DNA from: Planctomycetota bacterium
Lineage (GTDB): Bacteria > Planctomycetota > Planctomycetia > Pirellulales > Lacipirellulaceae
DNA: 64,000 bases
Direction: 5' to 3'
Assembly (NCBI GenBank): GCA_029259915.1
Contig: JAJDED010000020.1
Coordinates: forward strand, 1 to 64,000
Positions 26,789 to 36,644 of the stretch are shown here, in pieces. Position 1 is the stretch's first letter. Every line of letters starts with the position of its first letter. The position numbers and the translations under genes are program-made. The notes beneath the pieces are model-generated. The model made no database searches. It was not told the DNA's origin and was given only the letters and a program-made list of their open reading frames with translations.

Positions 26789-27232
26789 CGAAGTGTCCCA
26801 AGCGTAAAAGTCCGGACCAGAGCCACTTGACAGCCCTGCCGGTGCAACAGTAATGATTGACGACAGCAATTGTCGCTATGAAAGCCCGTGATTCTATTGG
26901 AGAACGACGTAAATGCAATCCCAATCGGCAGTGTGGGCGACGTGGTCGGGCCTGATTGGGCTGGGATTGAGGCATCCCCTCGAGATGGTTTGAGCTTTCC
27001 AATGAAATAAGTTTGTTGGATTTATCCCCCGCAGAAGGGGGGGTGTGAGTTGCCGTCGAGATAGAGAATTCCGTCAGCTTGGTGTTGCCACCAACAGAGC
27101 GGCTCGTAAGGATTGCCCGGGTCAGGGGGCGTAGCGAGACTTTGCTCACGGACAGGCATCGTAGCAGCGGATAACAAGAATCCGTGAGACCGGTTTGGAA
27201 TCGAGAGGCACCCATTCAGAGCGTAACACACC
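26789..27232. other. Divergent promoter region between the SurA-like gene and topA
   Basis: About 440 bases between two genes reading apart, so both promoters should lie here. No convincing -35/-10 pair or operator was found. Small frames on both strands show no known pattern. Confidence 0.5.
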
Positions 27233-29992
27233 ATGGCTAAGAAAAAATCTTCAACCTCCTCGAAAGGCGCCGGCAAGGCATTGGTGATTGTCGAATCGCC
27301 TGCCAAGGCAAAAACGATTGGCAAATTTTTGGGCCCTGGCTATCGCGTGGAGGCCAGCATTGGCCACGTCCGCGATCTGCCGCAGGGGGCCAAACAGATT
27401 CCCGCAAAGTACAAAGGGGAGTCGTGGTCGAATTTGGGTGTGAATGTCAACGAGAGCTTCACGCCAATCTACGTTATTCCTCCAGGCAAAATAAAACAGA
27501 TCAAACTGCTGAAAGATCAGCTCAAGGATTGCAGCGCTCTGTATCTCGCGACGGACGAAGACCGCGAAGGGGAAGCCATCAGTTGGCACCTGATGGAAAT
27601 TCTCAAGCCGAAGGTGCCGGTCCATCGGTTGGTATTTCACGAGATCACCAAAGACGCGATCCAAGCAGCGATCGCTGGTCCACGCGAGGTCGACGAGGGA
27701 TTGGTCCGTGCTCAGGAAACGCGACGGATTCTGGACCGATTGTTTGGCTACGAGGTTTCGCCTTTGCTATGGCGCAAAGTGCGTCCGAAGCTTTCGGCCG
27801 GTCGTGTGCAGAGCGTGGCTGTGCGGTTGATTGTCCAGCGCGAACGCGAACGAATGGCGTTTGTTTCGGGTACGTGGTGGGACCTGTTGGGTACTTTTTC
27901 CAAAGACAATGGCGATAATCGCCAATCGTTGGAAGCACCGCTGGTTTCGGTTTCAGGCAAAAAGATTCCTTCGGGTAAGGATTTTGATTCCGCGACGGGA
28001 AAATTAAAAAGCGATAATCTGGCTTTATTGGACGAAGCCAACGCACGCGACCTTGCCGACCGTATCCGGTCGGGAGAGTTTCGTGTTACCTCGGTTGAGG
28101 ATAAGCCCTACACGTCCAAACCATATGCGCCGTTTACCACAAGCACGCTGCAACAAGAGGCCAACCGGAAACTAGGCTTCACGGCCCGCAGGGCGATGCA
28201 AGTGGCCCAAAGTTTGTATGAAAACGGGCACATCACTTACATGCGAACCGATTCGACGAATCTTGCGGCGGTGGCGGTCGAGGATACCCGCGGGCTGGTC
28301 GAGCGCAACTACGGTGGCGACTATTTGCCAGCCAAGCCGCGAATTTACAAGTCGAAGGTCAAGAACGCTCAAGAAGCTCACGAGGCCATTCGCCCGGCGG
28401 GGCACCCGTTTGAATTGCCCGAGGCGATGAAAACGCAGCTCAACAACGACGAGTTCCGACTGTTCGAGTTGATTTGGAAGCGCACCATTGCCAGTCAGAT
28501 GGCGGATGCGCGCGGGCGTCGGATTGTTGTTTCCATCGAGGGCGAGGGTTGTGTATTCCAGGTGAGCGGTAAAACCATCGATTTCCCAGGCTATCTCCGG
28601 GCTTATGTCGAAGGTTCCGACGATCCGAATGCAGAATTGGCCGATCAGGAACGTGCGCTACCAAGTGTGGAAGTTGGCGAGGTGCTCAAGTGTTCGGAAC
28701 TCGATGCCAAGACCCATACGACGCAACCGCCGGGACGTTTCAGCGAGGCGTCGCTCACCAAGGCCTTGGAAGAACGCGGTATCGGCCGACCGAGTACCTA
28801 CGCGTCGATTATCGATACCATCCTCGCACGGAATTATGTATTTAAGAAAGCCAACGCATTGGTTCCGACTTGGGTAGCTTTTTCGGTGGTCTCCCTGTTG
28901 GAAGAGCATCTTACGAGCCTGGTCGATTACCAATTCACCGCCCAGATGGAAGACGATCTCGACGCGATCAGTCGCGGCGAGCAGGGGCACGTCGAATACC
29001 TGGAAAAGTTCTACTTCGGCAATGGCACGCCGGGGCTGAAAAAGCAAGTCGATAATAAGGTCGACGAAATCGATCCCGCGCGGATTGGTCGCATCTTGAT
29101 CGGCAAACCGGCGGATGGGCCGGAGGTTTATGTGCGCGTGGGCCGGTACTCGCCTTTTGTCGAACAGGGTGACCGTACCGCGTCGCTCAAGGACGAAACT
29201 CCGCCCGACGAAGTCACGCTAGAAGCTGCGCTCAAATTGCTGGAGCAGGCACAAATCGCCGAAGAGCCGTTGGGAACTTGTCCCGACACGCAGAAGCCCG
29301 TGTATCTGAAGGTGGGCCGATTTGGGCCTTACATCCAACGTGGCTCCACCGACGACGAAGAAAAACCACAAAACGCGGGACTACTCAAGGGCATGGAGCC
29401 CGAGGACATTGATTTTGCGACTGCGCTAAAGCTGCTTTCTTTGCCGCGAAATCTGGGAGACCATCCCAAGGAAAACAAGCCTGTGATGGCCTTTAATGGT
29501 CGTTATGGGCCTTATGTGAAGTGCGGTGACGAAACCCGTTCGTTGCCCGCGGAGATTTCACCGTTGGATGTAGGCTTGGAAAAGGCGCTCGAATTGTTGG
29601 CCCAACCCAAGACCCGTGGTCGTGGAGCCGCCGCGAAGAAAGAGCCGCTTAAAACTTTTGATCCCTCGCCAGCTACAGAAATACCGATTCAGATTCTCGA
29701 CGGACGTTACGGACCTTACATCACCGACGGAGAGACGAACGTCTCGCTCCGCAAGGGAGTGACTCCCGAGGAGATTTCGTTTGACGAGGCTGTGACACTT
29801 CTAGCCGAAAAAGCAGCCAAGGGCCCACCGAAGAAAAAGAAGGCCGCCAAAAAGAAATCCGCCACGAAGAAAGCTGCGAAAAAGAAATCGACCACGAAGA
29901 AGAAATCGGCGACGAAAAAGAAATCGGCGACGAAAAAGAAAGCGTCTGCCAAGAAGAAATCGGCTACGAAAAAAACGGCTAAGAAGAAGTGA
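27233..29992 (+). CDS. topA: DNA topoisomerase I with Lys-rich tail
   Basis: TopA relaxes negative supercoils by a type IA mechanism. The Toprim domain begins with ALVIVESPAKAKTIGKFLG and contains the DEDREGEAISWHL metal motif. The catalytic Tyr336 is in HITYMRTDSTNL. After the core come four copies of a TopoI C-terminal repeat, each with a GRYGPY-like motif (VGRYSPFV, VGRFGPYI, NGRYGPYV, DGRYGPYI), instead of Cys4 zinc fingers. The last ~55 residues are almost only Lys, Ala, Ser and Thr (repeats of KKKSATKK), as seen in other high-processivity bacterial topoisomerases. It is 919 residues long, and the start ATG follows directly after AACACACC. Confidence 0.97.
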   Translation: MAKKKSSTSSKGAGKALVIVESPAKAKTIGKFLGPGYRVEASIGHVRDLPQGAKQIPAKYKGESWSNLGVNVNESFTPIYVIPPGKIKQIKLLKDQLKDCSALYLATDEDREGEAISWHLMEILKPKVPVHRLVFHEITKDAIQAAIAGPREVDEGLVRAQETRRILDRLFGYEVSPLLWRKVRPKLSAGRVQSVAVRLIVQRERERMAFVSGTWWDLLGTFSKDNGDNRQSLEAPLVSVSGKKIPSGKDFDSATGKLKSDNLALLDEANARDLADRIRSGEFRVTSVEDKPYTSKPYAPFTTSTLQQEANRKLGFTARRAMQVAQSLYENGHITYMRTDSTNLAAVAVEDTRGLVERNYGGDYLPAKPRIYKSKVKNAQEAHEAIRPAGHPFELPEAMKTQLNNDEFRLFELIWKRTIASQMADARGRRIVVSIEGEGCVFQVSGKTIDFPGYLRAYVEGSDDPNAELADQERALPSVEVGEVLKCSELDAKTHTTQPPGRFSEASLTKALEERGIGRPSTYASIIDTILARNYVFKKANALVPTWVAFSVVSLLEEHLTSLVDYQFTAQMEDDLDAISRGEQGHVEYLEKFYFGNGTPGLKKQVDNKVDEIDPARIGRILIGKPADGPEVYVRVGRYSPFVEQGDRTASLKDETPPDEVTLEAALKLLEQAQIAEEPLGTCPDTQKPVYLKVGRFGPYIQRGSTDDEEKPQNAGLLKGMEPEDIDFATALKLLSLPRNLGDHPKENKPVMAFNGRYGPYVKCGDETRSLPAEISPLDVGLEKALELLAQPKTRGRGAAAKKEPLKTFDPSPATEIPIQILDGRYGPYITDGETNVSLRKGVTPEEISFDEAVTLLAEKAAKGPPKKKKAAKKKSATKKAAKKKSTTKKKSATKKKSATKKKASAKKKSATKKTAKKK

Positions 29993-30041
29993 GCCGTTTT
30001 GTGCATATCGAAAGCGAAGTCTCGTTTAATTACTAGCCGCT

Positions 30042-30075
30042 GGCGGAAGCCAGGGGTCCCACCGGCGCTTCCGCC
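30042..30075. repeat. GGCGGAAGC inverted repeat
   Basis: GGCGGAAGC (30042-30050) and GCTTCCGCC (30067-30075) with a 16-base loop, just after the topA stop and before the next ATG. It may weaken transcription but lacks a T run. Confidence 0.6.
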
Positions 30076-30094
30076 GGGGGCTAAGATTTTTACT

Positions 30095-30490
30095 ATGCGT
30101 TCTATCATCACCGATAGCGTTGTTCTCCCCGCGACTGCCGAATCGCTGTGGGATATGTATCTCGACCCGGGCCAGCACGCCGCATTTACGGGCAAACCTG
30201 TAACCATCGGGGCAGAAGATGGGGCCAAGTTCGTCGCGTTCGACGGCGTACTTACCGGCATGATGTTGCGTGCCGAGCGACCGCATCTGATCGTGCAATC
30301 ATGGCGTTCCATGAAATTCCATGACGAAGACCCCGATTCGACACTCATTCTTGTTTTCTCGCCTAACGGCCAACAGGGACGCATAGATTTGGTGCATCTT
30401 GATGTGCCGAGCCACGATTACGATGACGTTGTCGCGGGCTGGAAGAAATATTATTGGGATCCCTGGCGAGATTTTCTGCGTGCCGGTTAG
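30095..30490 (+). CDS. SRPBCC / AHSA1-like protein
   Basis: A 131-residue protein of the START/Bet v1-like fold group (Activator of Hsp90 ATPase homologue 1-like). It opens with SVVLPATAESLWDMYLDPGQHAAFTG, the typical first strand and helices of the fold, and has YWDPWRDFL at the end. Such proteins bind hydrophobic ligands in a deep cavity; the ligand here is unknown. The start is ATG 30095, although the frame is open further upstream. Its stop overlaps the convergent O-antigen ligase gene by four bases. Confidence 0.84.
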   Translation: MRSIITDSVVLPATAESLWDMYLDPGQHAAFTGKPVTIGAEDGAKFVAFDGVLTGMMLRAERPHLIVQSWRSMKFHDEDPDSTLILVFSPNGQQGRIDLVHLDVPSHDYDDVVAGWKKYYWDPWRDFLRAG

Positions 30491-31848
30491 CGCCCAAATT
30501 CTACGGGCCCTTCTTCAGGATCAGTGATCGTATTCGAAGGCCTAGTCGCAAGAATTACCAGCGCGAAGAACAAGAAATACGATCCCATGCCGTGGGAGGG
30601 AAATTTCGATTCTGCGAGGCCGTGGACTAGCGAAAATAGGATCAGGCAAATCGCAAATAGCACGCCGGAGGTTGGAGTGGTTTCGTGCCGGATCACTGCC
30701 ACACCGAGGGAACTAAGAACCCAGGCAAGATAAAGCAACAAACCTATCATGCCGGTCATCAACACGATGTCGAGATAAGCATTGTGAGCATGGGGGATGC
30801 TCCAGGCAAACATCTCGGAGTATTTCCGGATATTCTTTGAGCTCCAGAAACTGCCAAAACCGTGTCCCAAAAACGGGCGATCTGCCGCTCGTGTTGCAAG
30901 TGCTTTCCACAGGGGGAGTCTGCCGGTTAGCGAAGAGACATTTTCGCGTCGCCCCATCGAGGCGATATCCAACGTGGAATCTGCAGTCGCGGAAGTCGTG
31001 AAGCTATAGGCGATTCCAGCAATGCAAAGGAGCGAGATTGCGGTAGTTGCCAACAGGATTCGTTGGGGCCCGCGTACTCGCAGCAAGAGAGTAACCAGTC
31101 CGGCGGCTAGCAACGCGCCGAGCGAGGTGCGCGATTTTGTCATCACCAAAGCGGCAAAGCCAATACCCAAGATCCCCAACAAAATCCAACGGCTTCTGCG
31201 TTGTGTTCCCAGCAGGCAACCACACGCTATGCACAGCAGAGCGGCGTGCATCGCTTGGCTGTTGGGGTGGACTGTGCCCGAGAAACGATAGCCGGCTTGC
31301 CAAGGTCGGAAAGTTCCTTGGGCCAATTCAGCAAATATCCCCAGAACAATAAACGAGAGGCAAATGATGATGCACATCCAGGCCAAATCGTTCAGACGTA
31401 CCTTGCGGACCATTCCCGTAATCGAGATAAACATCAAAGCCAAAATGCCGACCTTGCGAATGCAAACGGCCGACGAGGTTGCCCACACGACGCTTGTCAC
31501 GCTCCAAGCCAAATAAGCGGCTCCCAACCATACGAGTGTGGACCTCCAGCAAAGTCTTCCCGATGCTGGCCATAGCAGGCAGCACGCTCCCGTGGCGGCC
31601 AGCAAACCGTAGCCGATTGTCGAAGAAGGAGTCACGTTTTTCTGACGCAGAGCGGCTCGATTCTCTTGGCGATGGAATTGAGTTTGTTCTTCGATTTCAA
31701 AAGTTCTGCTGATGGACCAACTATGTGAAATCAGGCCGTAAGAGGTGCCGATGAAGAAAGCCAACAAGCAGAGGGTTGTCCAGGAAGAAGCCGACTGCTT
31801 CGAGGAGTGTTCCAACATCGAGGAATGGATAGTCGGCAGAGTGGTCAT
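30487..31848 (-). CDS. O-antigen ligase/polymerase-family membrane protein
   Basis: About 453 residues with ten or more membrane helices and a large loop near the C-terminus containing GHGFGSFWS and PHAHNAYLDIVLMTG. This matches the Wzy_C/RfaL region, where His and Arg residues act in sugar-chain transfer in the outer leaflet of the inner membrane. It could be a ligase of surface polysaccharide or an exopolysaccharide polymerase; the two cannot be told apart by sequence alone. No glycosyltransferase gene is adjacent, so the polysaccharide is unknown. The start at 31848 is chosen over the frame's upstream start at 31887. Confidence 0.85.
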   Translation of the reverse strand: MTTLPTIHSSMLEHSSKQSASSWTTLCLLAFFIGTSYGLISHSWSISRTFEIEEQTQFHRQENRAALRQKNVTPSSTIGYGLLAATGACCLLWPASGRLCWRSTLVWLGAAYLAWSVTSVVWATSSAVCIRKVGILALMFISITGMVRKVRLNDLAWMCIIICLSFIVLGIFAELAQGTFRPWQAGYRFSGTVHPNSQAMHAALLCIACGCLLGTQRRSRWILLGILGIGFAALVMTKSRTSLGALLAAGLVTLLLRVRGPQRILLATTAISLLCIAGIAYSFTTSATADSTLDIASMGRRENVSSLTGRLPLWKALATRAADRPFLGHGFGSFWSSKNIRKYSEMFAWSIPHAHNAYLDIVLMTGMIGLLLYLAWVLSSLGVAVIRHETTPTSGVLFAICLILFSLVHGLAESKFPSHGMGSYFLFFALVILATRPSNTITDPEEGPVEFGR

Positions 31849-32069
31849 AATTTCAACAGAATGAGAATGCGCGGGCGCTGATTCCAAGCTTCAATTGTAG
31901 TTGTCCCACCAGCAAGTGTCGAATTTGTATCACAGCATTTTCCGCGATATTTGCAATGTTCCACTGCCCCAATCAAGATAAAACAAGGGGGAAACGTTAG
32001 AACGATTGCATGTGTTTATAAGCAGGAAATCGTTACGCTGTTTTATGTATCTGGGAGAGTGGGTTGACG

Positions 32070-32765
32070 ATGCAGTTCGGGAAAAGATGGGCACTTTTAG
32101 TTAGCTCGCTGGGCGCCCTATTGTTTGTTGCCATTTGGGGATTGGACCCTCAATTGACATCGAAATTGACCAAAGAAGATGGGCTCGTTGAAACCGTGAC
32201 GATGGCCCTGTTTGCTGCAACAAGTTTGGGATGTGCATACTTTGCTTGGCGAACGCCAGATGTCTTACGCTGGTACTTTGTGCTGTGGGCGTTGTTGGGG
32301 CTGCTGTTTTGGGGCGAAGAAGTGAGCTGGGGCCAGCGATGGATAGGTTTTGAAACCCCCGAGTCCCTTTCCAGCAATGTGCAAGGGGAAGCGAATCTTC
32401 ACAACCTGCCGTGGTTGACGCCACGCGTTGTCGACAGCCCGACCGATTTCATCACTAGCCAAGGGGCTTTTTACCTTGGATTTTTCGCGTACTTTTTTCT
32501 GCTCCCGTTTGTCTTCTGCATGAAACCGTTTGTTGCGTTGCGAGAACGCTTACAGTTTCCCCAAGAACCTGCATCGTTGATGCTGGCAATTTGGTTGCCC
32601 GTAGTAGTGTCGTTTTGCTTGGCGCTGTTTACTCCTCCGGGTCCGATACGATTTGCTTTGACTGAGACGCGAGAATGCTTTTTTGCATTTGCGATCTTTC
32701 TCTACGTAATGCTTTTGATGAAGCAAATTAGGGAGGTTGACCAAAGGCGCTTGGCGGCAAAATAG
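32070..32765 (+). CDS. Integral membrane protein with a FWGEEVSWGQR motif
   Basis: A 231-residue protein with about six hydrophobic segments. The segment between segments 3 and 4 carries FWGEEVSWGQRWIGFETPE and NVQGEANLHNL, a conserved block of charged and Trp residues that I know from uncharacterised membrane proteins in bacteria. The two Glu and the Gln/Arg could form an active or binding site, but the reaction is unknown. The start is ATG 32070 with GGGAGAG upstream; a TTG at 32064 is less likely. It reads away from the O-antigen ligase-like gene, so the intervening 220 bases should hold both promoters. Confidence 0.75.
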   Translation: MQFGKRWALLVSSLGALLFVAIWGLDPQLTSKLTKEDGLVETVTMALFAATSLGCAYFAWRTPDVLRWYFVLWALLGLLFWGEEVSWGQRWIGFETPESLSSNVQGEANLHNLPWLTPRVVDSPTDFITSQGAFYLGFFAYFFLLPFVFCMKPFVALRERLQFPQEPASLMLAIWLPVVVSFCLALFTPPGPIRFALTETRECFFAFAIFLYVMLLMKQIREVDQRRLAAK

Positions 32766-32766
32766 G

Positions 32767-33017
32767 CTGTCAGTTACACAAATAAGCCCAAAGGGCTGGC
32801 ACAACCCTAGCCGGTGCCGTAAGGCACCCGGTACAGGTGCAAATGTTGTTTTGAGGCCTGGAGGGCCGACACAAAAAGCAATCGGCAGATGAGTCGGCCC
32901 TCTTGGCCTACCAGAGGTTGGTCGATTTAATCCGGTGGTTGACACCACCGGCTAGAGATGGGTCAGCCCTCCGGGCTTGGGACACGGAGTCTGCTACGAC
33001 TTTTGTGTAACAGACAG
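32767..33017. repeat. Large palindromic element (~250 bases)
   Basis: Outer arms CTGTCAGTTACACAAA (32767-32782) and TTTGTGTAACAGACAG (33002-33017) match in 15 of 16 bases. Inside are further inverted segments: AGCCCAAAGGGCT, GCCGGTGCCGTAAGGCACCCGG, GGGCCGAC/GTCGGCCC and CCGGTGG/CCACCGG. It fills the whole gap between the membrane protein and acpS. Confidence 0.75.
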
Positions 33018-33026
33018 TCAAGTAAG

Positions 33027-33434
33027 CTACTCTTCGTCCTGTGCAGAAACACCTTCCGCAATAGCGTAGGCCGTGGCATGGCTGCGGCAGTGTGAAATGC
33101 TGATGTGCATTTTGTGGATGCCCGATTGCTCAAAGACTTCGCGTGCTCCGCCACAGAGGGCAATGGTTGGGGCGCCGCCCGTTTTGTTTCGCACCTCGAT
33201 ATCGCGCCAACTAATGCCGCGGATCCAGCCGGTCCCCAATGCTTTCAGAACCGCTTCCTTAGCCGCCCAGCGGCCCGCGTAGTGTTGCGTCGCAGCCTTC
33301 TTTGTCGAGCAATAACGAATCTCGTGCTCGGTATAGATGCGACGAATAAAAATCTCGCCGTGGCGCTCGATCATCTGCGCAATTCGCAAACACTCGATAA
33401 TATCCGTGCCGATTCCGATGATCTGTAGGGCCAT
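33027..33434 (-). CDS. acpS: Holo-ACP synthase
   Basis: AcpS transfers phosphopantetheine from CoA to acyl carrier protein, making it active for fatty acid synthesis. The 135 residues include the metal-binding Asp in IGIGTDIIE and Glu in RWAAKEAVLKALGTG, plus a typical C-terminal HISISHCRSHATA. It is the last gene of a minus-strand group with trpS and pyrD. The leader before ATG 33434 is pyrimidine-rich with no ribosome site, so the start is chosen by family length. Confidence 0.95.
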   Translation of the reverse strand: MALQIIGIGTDIIECLRIAQMIERHGEIFIRRIYTEHEIRYCSTKKAATQHYAGRWAAKEAVLKALGTGWIRGISWRDIEVRNKTGGAPTIALCGGAREVFEQSGIHKMHISISHCRSHATAYAIAEGVSAQDEE

Positions 33435-33509
33435 GGAGGGGAAATGGGAAAGGGGAATGCGGAAATGGGAATGCTACCGTCTTCCGTCAGTTAATAAATT
33501 CAAACTGCA

Positions 33510-34478
33510 CTAATAGCCTTTTAGGCCGCAGGCTTCTTGGGCTCGGTGGAGGACTTCGGCGGATTTTTTTCGTGCCCAGGCGGCTCCACTGGACAGAATA
33601 TCTCGAACGTCGTCGGGACGCGAGGCCCAATCGTCGCGCTGCGCCCGGGCTTCGGCAAAAAACTCTTCTGCCGCATTGGCGAGCGCCTTTTTTACTTCGC
33701 CGTATCCAAACCCGCCCTGGCGATAGGTGGCAGCCATTTCGGCGCACTGCTCGTCGGTCGCCACAAGCGAAAAGAGCTGGAACAACACGTCGCCTTCGGG
33801 ATCTTTGGGCTCGTCCATCGGACGCGAGTCGGTGGCGATTCGCATAATCTGTTTGCGCTGTGTTTTGGCGTTTTCAAAAACGTCCAGCGTATTGCCGTAG
33901 CTTTTCGACATCTTTTCCCCGTCCGTACCGGGAACGCGAGCCGAGCTGTCCAAAACCTTCGCCTTGGGCAGAACAAATACTTCGCCAAACTTGTGATTGA
34001 AACTTCCGGCGATATCGCGGCAAACTTCGATATGTTGAACCTGATCTTCGCCCACGGGGACGGTGTCGCTGTCGTAGGCCAGGATATCGGCGGCCTGCAA
34101 CACAGGGTAAGCAAACAACCCGGCATCGGCAGAAAGCCCTTTTGCTTTTTTGTCTTTATAGGCATGGCAACGCTCGAGAAGGCCCATCGGCGTACCGGTC
34201 ATCAATAGCCAGCAGAGTTCGCTGACTTCGGGAACATCCGACTGTACGAATAGCACGGCCTTATCGGGATCGAGCCCCAGTGCCAACAAGTCCATCGCCG
34301 AATCGAGTGTGTACTGCGACAGCAATTCTTTGTCCCGCACCGTGGTCAGCGCGTGGAGATTTGCAATAAAATAAAACGCCTGCTCGGCATCCTGCAGCGC
34401 GATGTACTGCGTGATGGCACCAAAATAATTTCCCCAGTGGGGACGACCGGTGGGTTGGATGCCGCTGAGTACTTGCAT
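33510..34478 (-). CDS. trpS: Tryptophanyl-tRNA synthetase
   Basis: TrpRS charges tRNA-Trp. The class I signatures are clear: PHWGN near residue 13 (HIGH motif) and [10 protein letters not shown] (KMSKS loop). The tail [21 protein letters not shown] is typical of bacterial TrpRS. Length of 322 residues is normal. It lies 24 bases downstream of pyrD and 75 bases upstream of acpS, all on the minus strand, so a joint transcript is likely though the functions are unrelated. Confidence 0.96.
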   Translation of the reverse strand: MQVLSGIQPTGRPHWGNYFGAITQYIALQDAEQAFYFIANLHALTTVRDKELLSQYTLDSAMDLLALGLDPDKAVLFVQSDVPEVSELCWLLMTGTPMGLLERCHAYKDKKAKGLSADAGLFAYPVLQAADILAYDSDTVPVGEDQVQHIEVCRDIAGSFNHKFGEVFVLPKAKVLDSSARVPGTDGEKMSKSYGNTLDVFENAKTQRKQIMRIATDSRPMDEPKDPEGDVLFQLFSLVATDEQCAEMAATYRQGGFGYGEVKKALANAAEEFFAEARAQRDDWASRPDDVRDILSSGAAWARKKSAEVLHRAQEACGLKGY

Positions 34479-34502
34479 TGGTATTGGTGACGTGGTTTGA
34501 AT

Positions 34503-35450
34503 TTAGTTGTTGGAGAATTGAAGGGTGCCGGTGATTTCAACAACGGTTGTCGCGCCAATTTCTGCCAAGGCACTGGGCAGCGCGTCGAGGATGGTCATCG
34601 AAGCCGTTGGATTGTAGAAGTTTACCGTTCCGAGTTGAACCGCCGAAGCGCCGGCGACAAGAAATTCCATCACGTCGTCCAAATTGGCAATCCCGCCGAT
34701 GCCAACAATCGGCACATCACACGCCTGAGCCGCTTGATAAACCGCCCGCAGGGCGATCGGCTTGATCGCTGGGCCGCTGAGCCCGCCGATGCCATTGCCC
34801 AGCAGCGGGCGTTGTCGTCGCCAGTCGACGGCCATGCCTTGGCACGTGTTGATCAGCGAAATCGCGTCCGCACCTCCCTCAGCAGCCGCTGAGGCCATTT
34901 GTGCGATGCTGGTCACGTTGGGCGTCAACTTGGCGATTACCGGATGCCGGGTCGCCTGGCGGCAAGATGCGACCAATTTTTGGCACATCTGGGGATCGGT
35001 TCCAAAATCGACGCCGCCGCTCACGTTTGGACAAGAGATGTTCAGCTCAATCGCATCGACTCCGCTTTCGTCAGAGAGCTGCGCTGCCATTTCGACAAAA
35101 TCATCATGCGTCTGACCGGCGATGCTCACAATAATTAACGTTGGCAGCTTGGCTAAATATGGCAAGTGGTGAGCGACAAACGCATTGATGCCGTCGTTGT
35201 CTAAGCCAATCGAGTTGAGCATTCCCGAGGGCGTTTCCACCGTGCGCCAGGGGGCATTTCCCTGCCGAGGGAGTTTGGTAATCGTTTTGGGAATAATTGC
35301 TCCCAATCGCGACAAATCGACTAGCGATTCCATCTCTCTGGCGTAGCCAAAAGTTCCCGAGGCAACCATCACGGGATTGGGCAACTGGAGTCGACCAAGC
35401 TTCACCGAAAGATCGGCTTGGGGAGGCAGGGGGTCGTTATCGCTGGCCAA
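34503..35450 (-). CDS. pyrD: Dihydroorotate dehydrogenase, class 1-like
   Basis: PyrD oxidises dihydroorotate to orotate in pyrimidine synthesis, using FMN. The 315 residues contain LGRLQLPNPVMVASGTFG, the catalytic Cys in NISCPNVSGG (class 1, soluble; class 2 membrane enzymes have Ser) and the FMN-phosphate site IVGIGGIANLDDVMEFL. Class 1B needs a PyrK partner, which is not adjacent. The start is a TTG at 35450, and no ATG fits before residue 28, so the start is uncertain. A fumarate-using class 1A enzyme or a dihydropyrimidine dehydrogenase-like protein are other readings, but the motif set fits 1B best. Confidence 0.88.
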   Translation of the reverse strand: MASDNDPLPPQADLSVKLGRLQLPNPVMVASGTFGYAREMESLVDLSRLGAIIPKTITKLPRQGNAPWRTVETPSGMLNSIGLDNDGINAFVAHHLPYLAKLPTLIIVSIAGQTHDDFVEMAAQLSDESGVDAIELNISCPNVSGGVDFGTDPQMCQKLVASCRQATRHPVIAKLTPNVTSIAQMASAAAEGGADAISLINTCQGMAVDWRRQRPLLGNGIGGLSGPAIKPIALRAVYQAAQACDVPIVGIGGIANLDDVMEFLVAGASAVQLGTVNFYNPTASMTILDALPSALAEIGATTVVEITGTLQFSNN

Positions 35451-35606
35451 GGATTTGCTCGAAGGATCAGATTTGCCGAGAGAGGGAATCTTCCAAGATT
35501 ATCCTCCCCAATTTACACGTTAGTTAGGCATGCTGGCAACGCTTGGCAAATGCGCGCAGACACCGAGCGCAGGCCACGCAACGAGGTCCTTGGATTCGTT
35601 GGCGAA

Positions 35607-35825
35607 TTAGATAATTCCGCCGTGAACACTGTGTGGTGAGAGGTGCGAAGGTTGGTCAAGAAACCAGATTCGCTCCCATTCGTCGAGCATCTGCCGAAGG
35701 TTTTCCGATGAGTAAATCAACTGTTGAGCGCGTCGAGCTGGATCTGCCGAATACCCCGGCAATAAACAGCCCGTGCTACCCGCCAACGAGCAGACGGTCA
35801 CCACCGTCAAAAGCCAGTTGCGCAT
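35607..35825 (-). CDS. Small lipoprotein (72 residues)
   Basis: The first 20 residues form a signal peptide with a lipobox (LAGSTGC), so the Cys should carry a lipid anchor after cleavage. The mature ~53 residues are mostly one helix (RRAQQLIYSSENLRQMLDEWERIWFLDQPSHL) with an HGGII end, a pattern I recall from small lipoproteins in Pirellulales genomes. The start codon is supported by a perfect GGAGGAG about eight bases upstream. The anchor suggests a place in the outer or inner membrane; the partner is unknown. Confidence 0.82.
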   Translation of the reverse strand: MRNWLLTVVTVCSLAGSTGCLLPGYSADPARRAQQLIYSSENLRQMLDEWERIWFLDQPSHLSPHSVHGGII

Positions 35826-36164
35826 CTGCGTAGCTCCTCCATGAGCAAGGAAACGCCCCTCCGCCTATTTTGGGCGAAAGTGTGCTTCATTGGGACGGCT
35901 TCGCGTCAGGCATTTTTTGCGCTAACGTCAGCCGTCGGTCCCGCAATCGTGAAAAGTTTGTTCGCACCTCAGCCGCGAGCAAAGCCCACCTGCCGAGCTG
36001 CAAGGTAGAAAAGGTGCAGAAGGGTATCGAGCCCTAGAGATTGCGCCGAGGGCAATTTGGCCACTTCTGGAAGAAAACTACTGGAAATCTGCCGAAACCC
36101 AGGGTAATAGGGCTTTCTGCTGCGAAGGTGGCAAGGAATATCCAGATTGGAAGTAGAAAAAGGC
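35826..36164. other. Intergenic region with a palindrome
   Basis: About 340 bases without a gene. GACGGCT (35894-35900) and AGCCGTC (35930-35936) form a hairpin with an AT-rich centre; further pairing extends it in part (GGGAC/GTCCC). Otherwise nothing clear. Confidence 0.5.
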
Positions 36165-36566
36165 TCAGCCGCCGGTTCCCGATTCGTAACTCGTTGTCGG
36201 GGAATAACTTTGGCTGGGAGTCGACGGTGGAGGCACCTGCGAATTCGGCGAGTTTTGGGATGCCGCTTCCTGCTGGGCTGCCAGGCGTTCCAGTTCTCGG
36301 ACCCGCTCTTCCATTTCCTTACCCGGCTTAAACGTCACCACAAACTTCTTGGGGACAAAGACTTTTTCGCCCGTCCGGGGATTACGAGCCTTGCGGGCGG
36401 CACGCTGTTTGACCTCAAAAACGCCGAAATTTCGCAGTTCTATCCGCTTATCCTCGACAAGCGTATCTACGATTGCATCGAACGTTTTCTGGACGATTTC
36501 CTTCGTTTTCAATTGAGTGAGACCAATTTCCTCAGAAATGGTCTTTACGATTTCTTTCTTCGTCAC
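36165..36566 (-). CDS. HU/IHF-family DNA-binding protein with low-complexity tail
   Basis: The first ~90 residues are a bacterial HU-type domain: helix-turn region with [15 protein letters not shown], then the saddle with [23 protein letters not shown], which carries the Arg-Asn-Pro arm tip that bends DNA. The last ~35 residues are Ser/Pro/Gln-rich and disordered ([18 protein letters not shown]), absent from standard HU (90 residues). The start is a GTG at 36566 with GGGGA upstream. A sigma-70 promoter lies at 36645-36673. The tail may tune DNA compaction or protein contacts. Confidence 0.93.
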   Translation of the reverse strand: MTKKEIVKTISEEIGLTQLKTKEIVQKTFDAIVDTLVEDKRIELRNFGVFEVKQRAARKARNPRTGEKVFVPKKFVVTFKPGKEMEERVRELERLAAQQEAASQNSPNSQVPPPSTPSQSYSPTTSYESGTGG

Positions 36567-36644
36567 GGTGAGGTCCCCTATGAGAAGGATCGTAGCTCCG
36601 CCGGGTTAGGGAACGACCCGATACGGGATGGCTTACTCGCTCCA

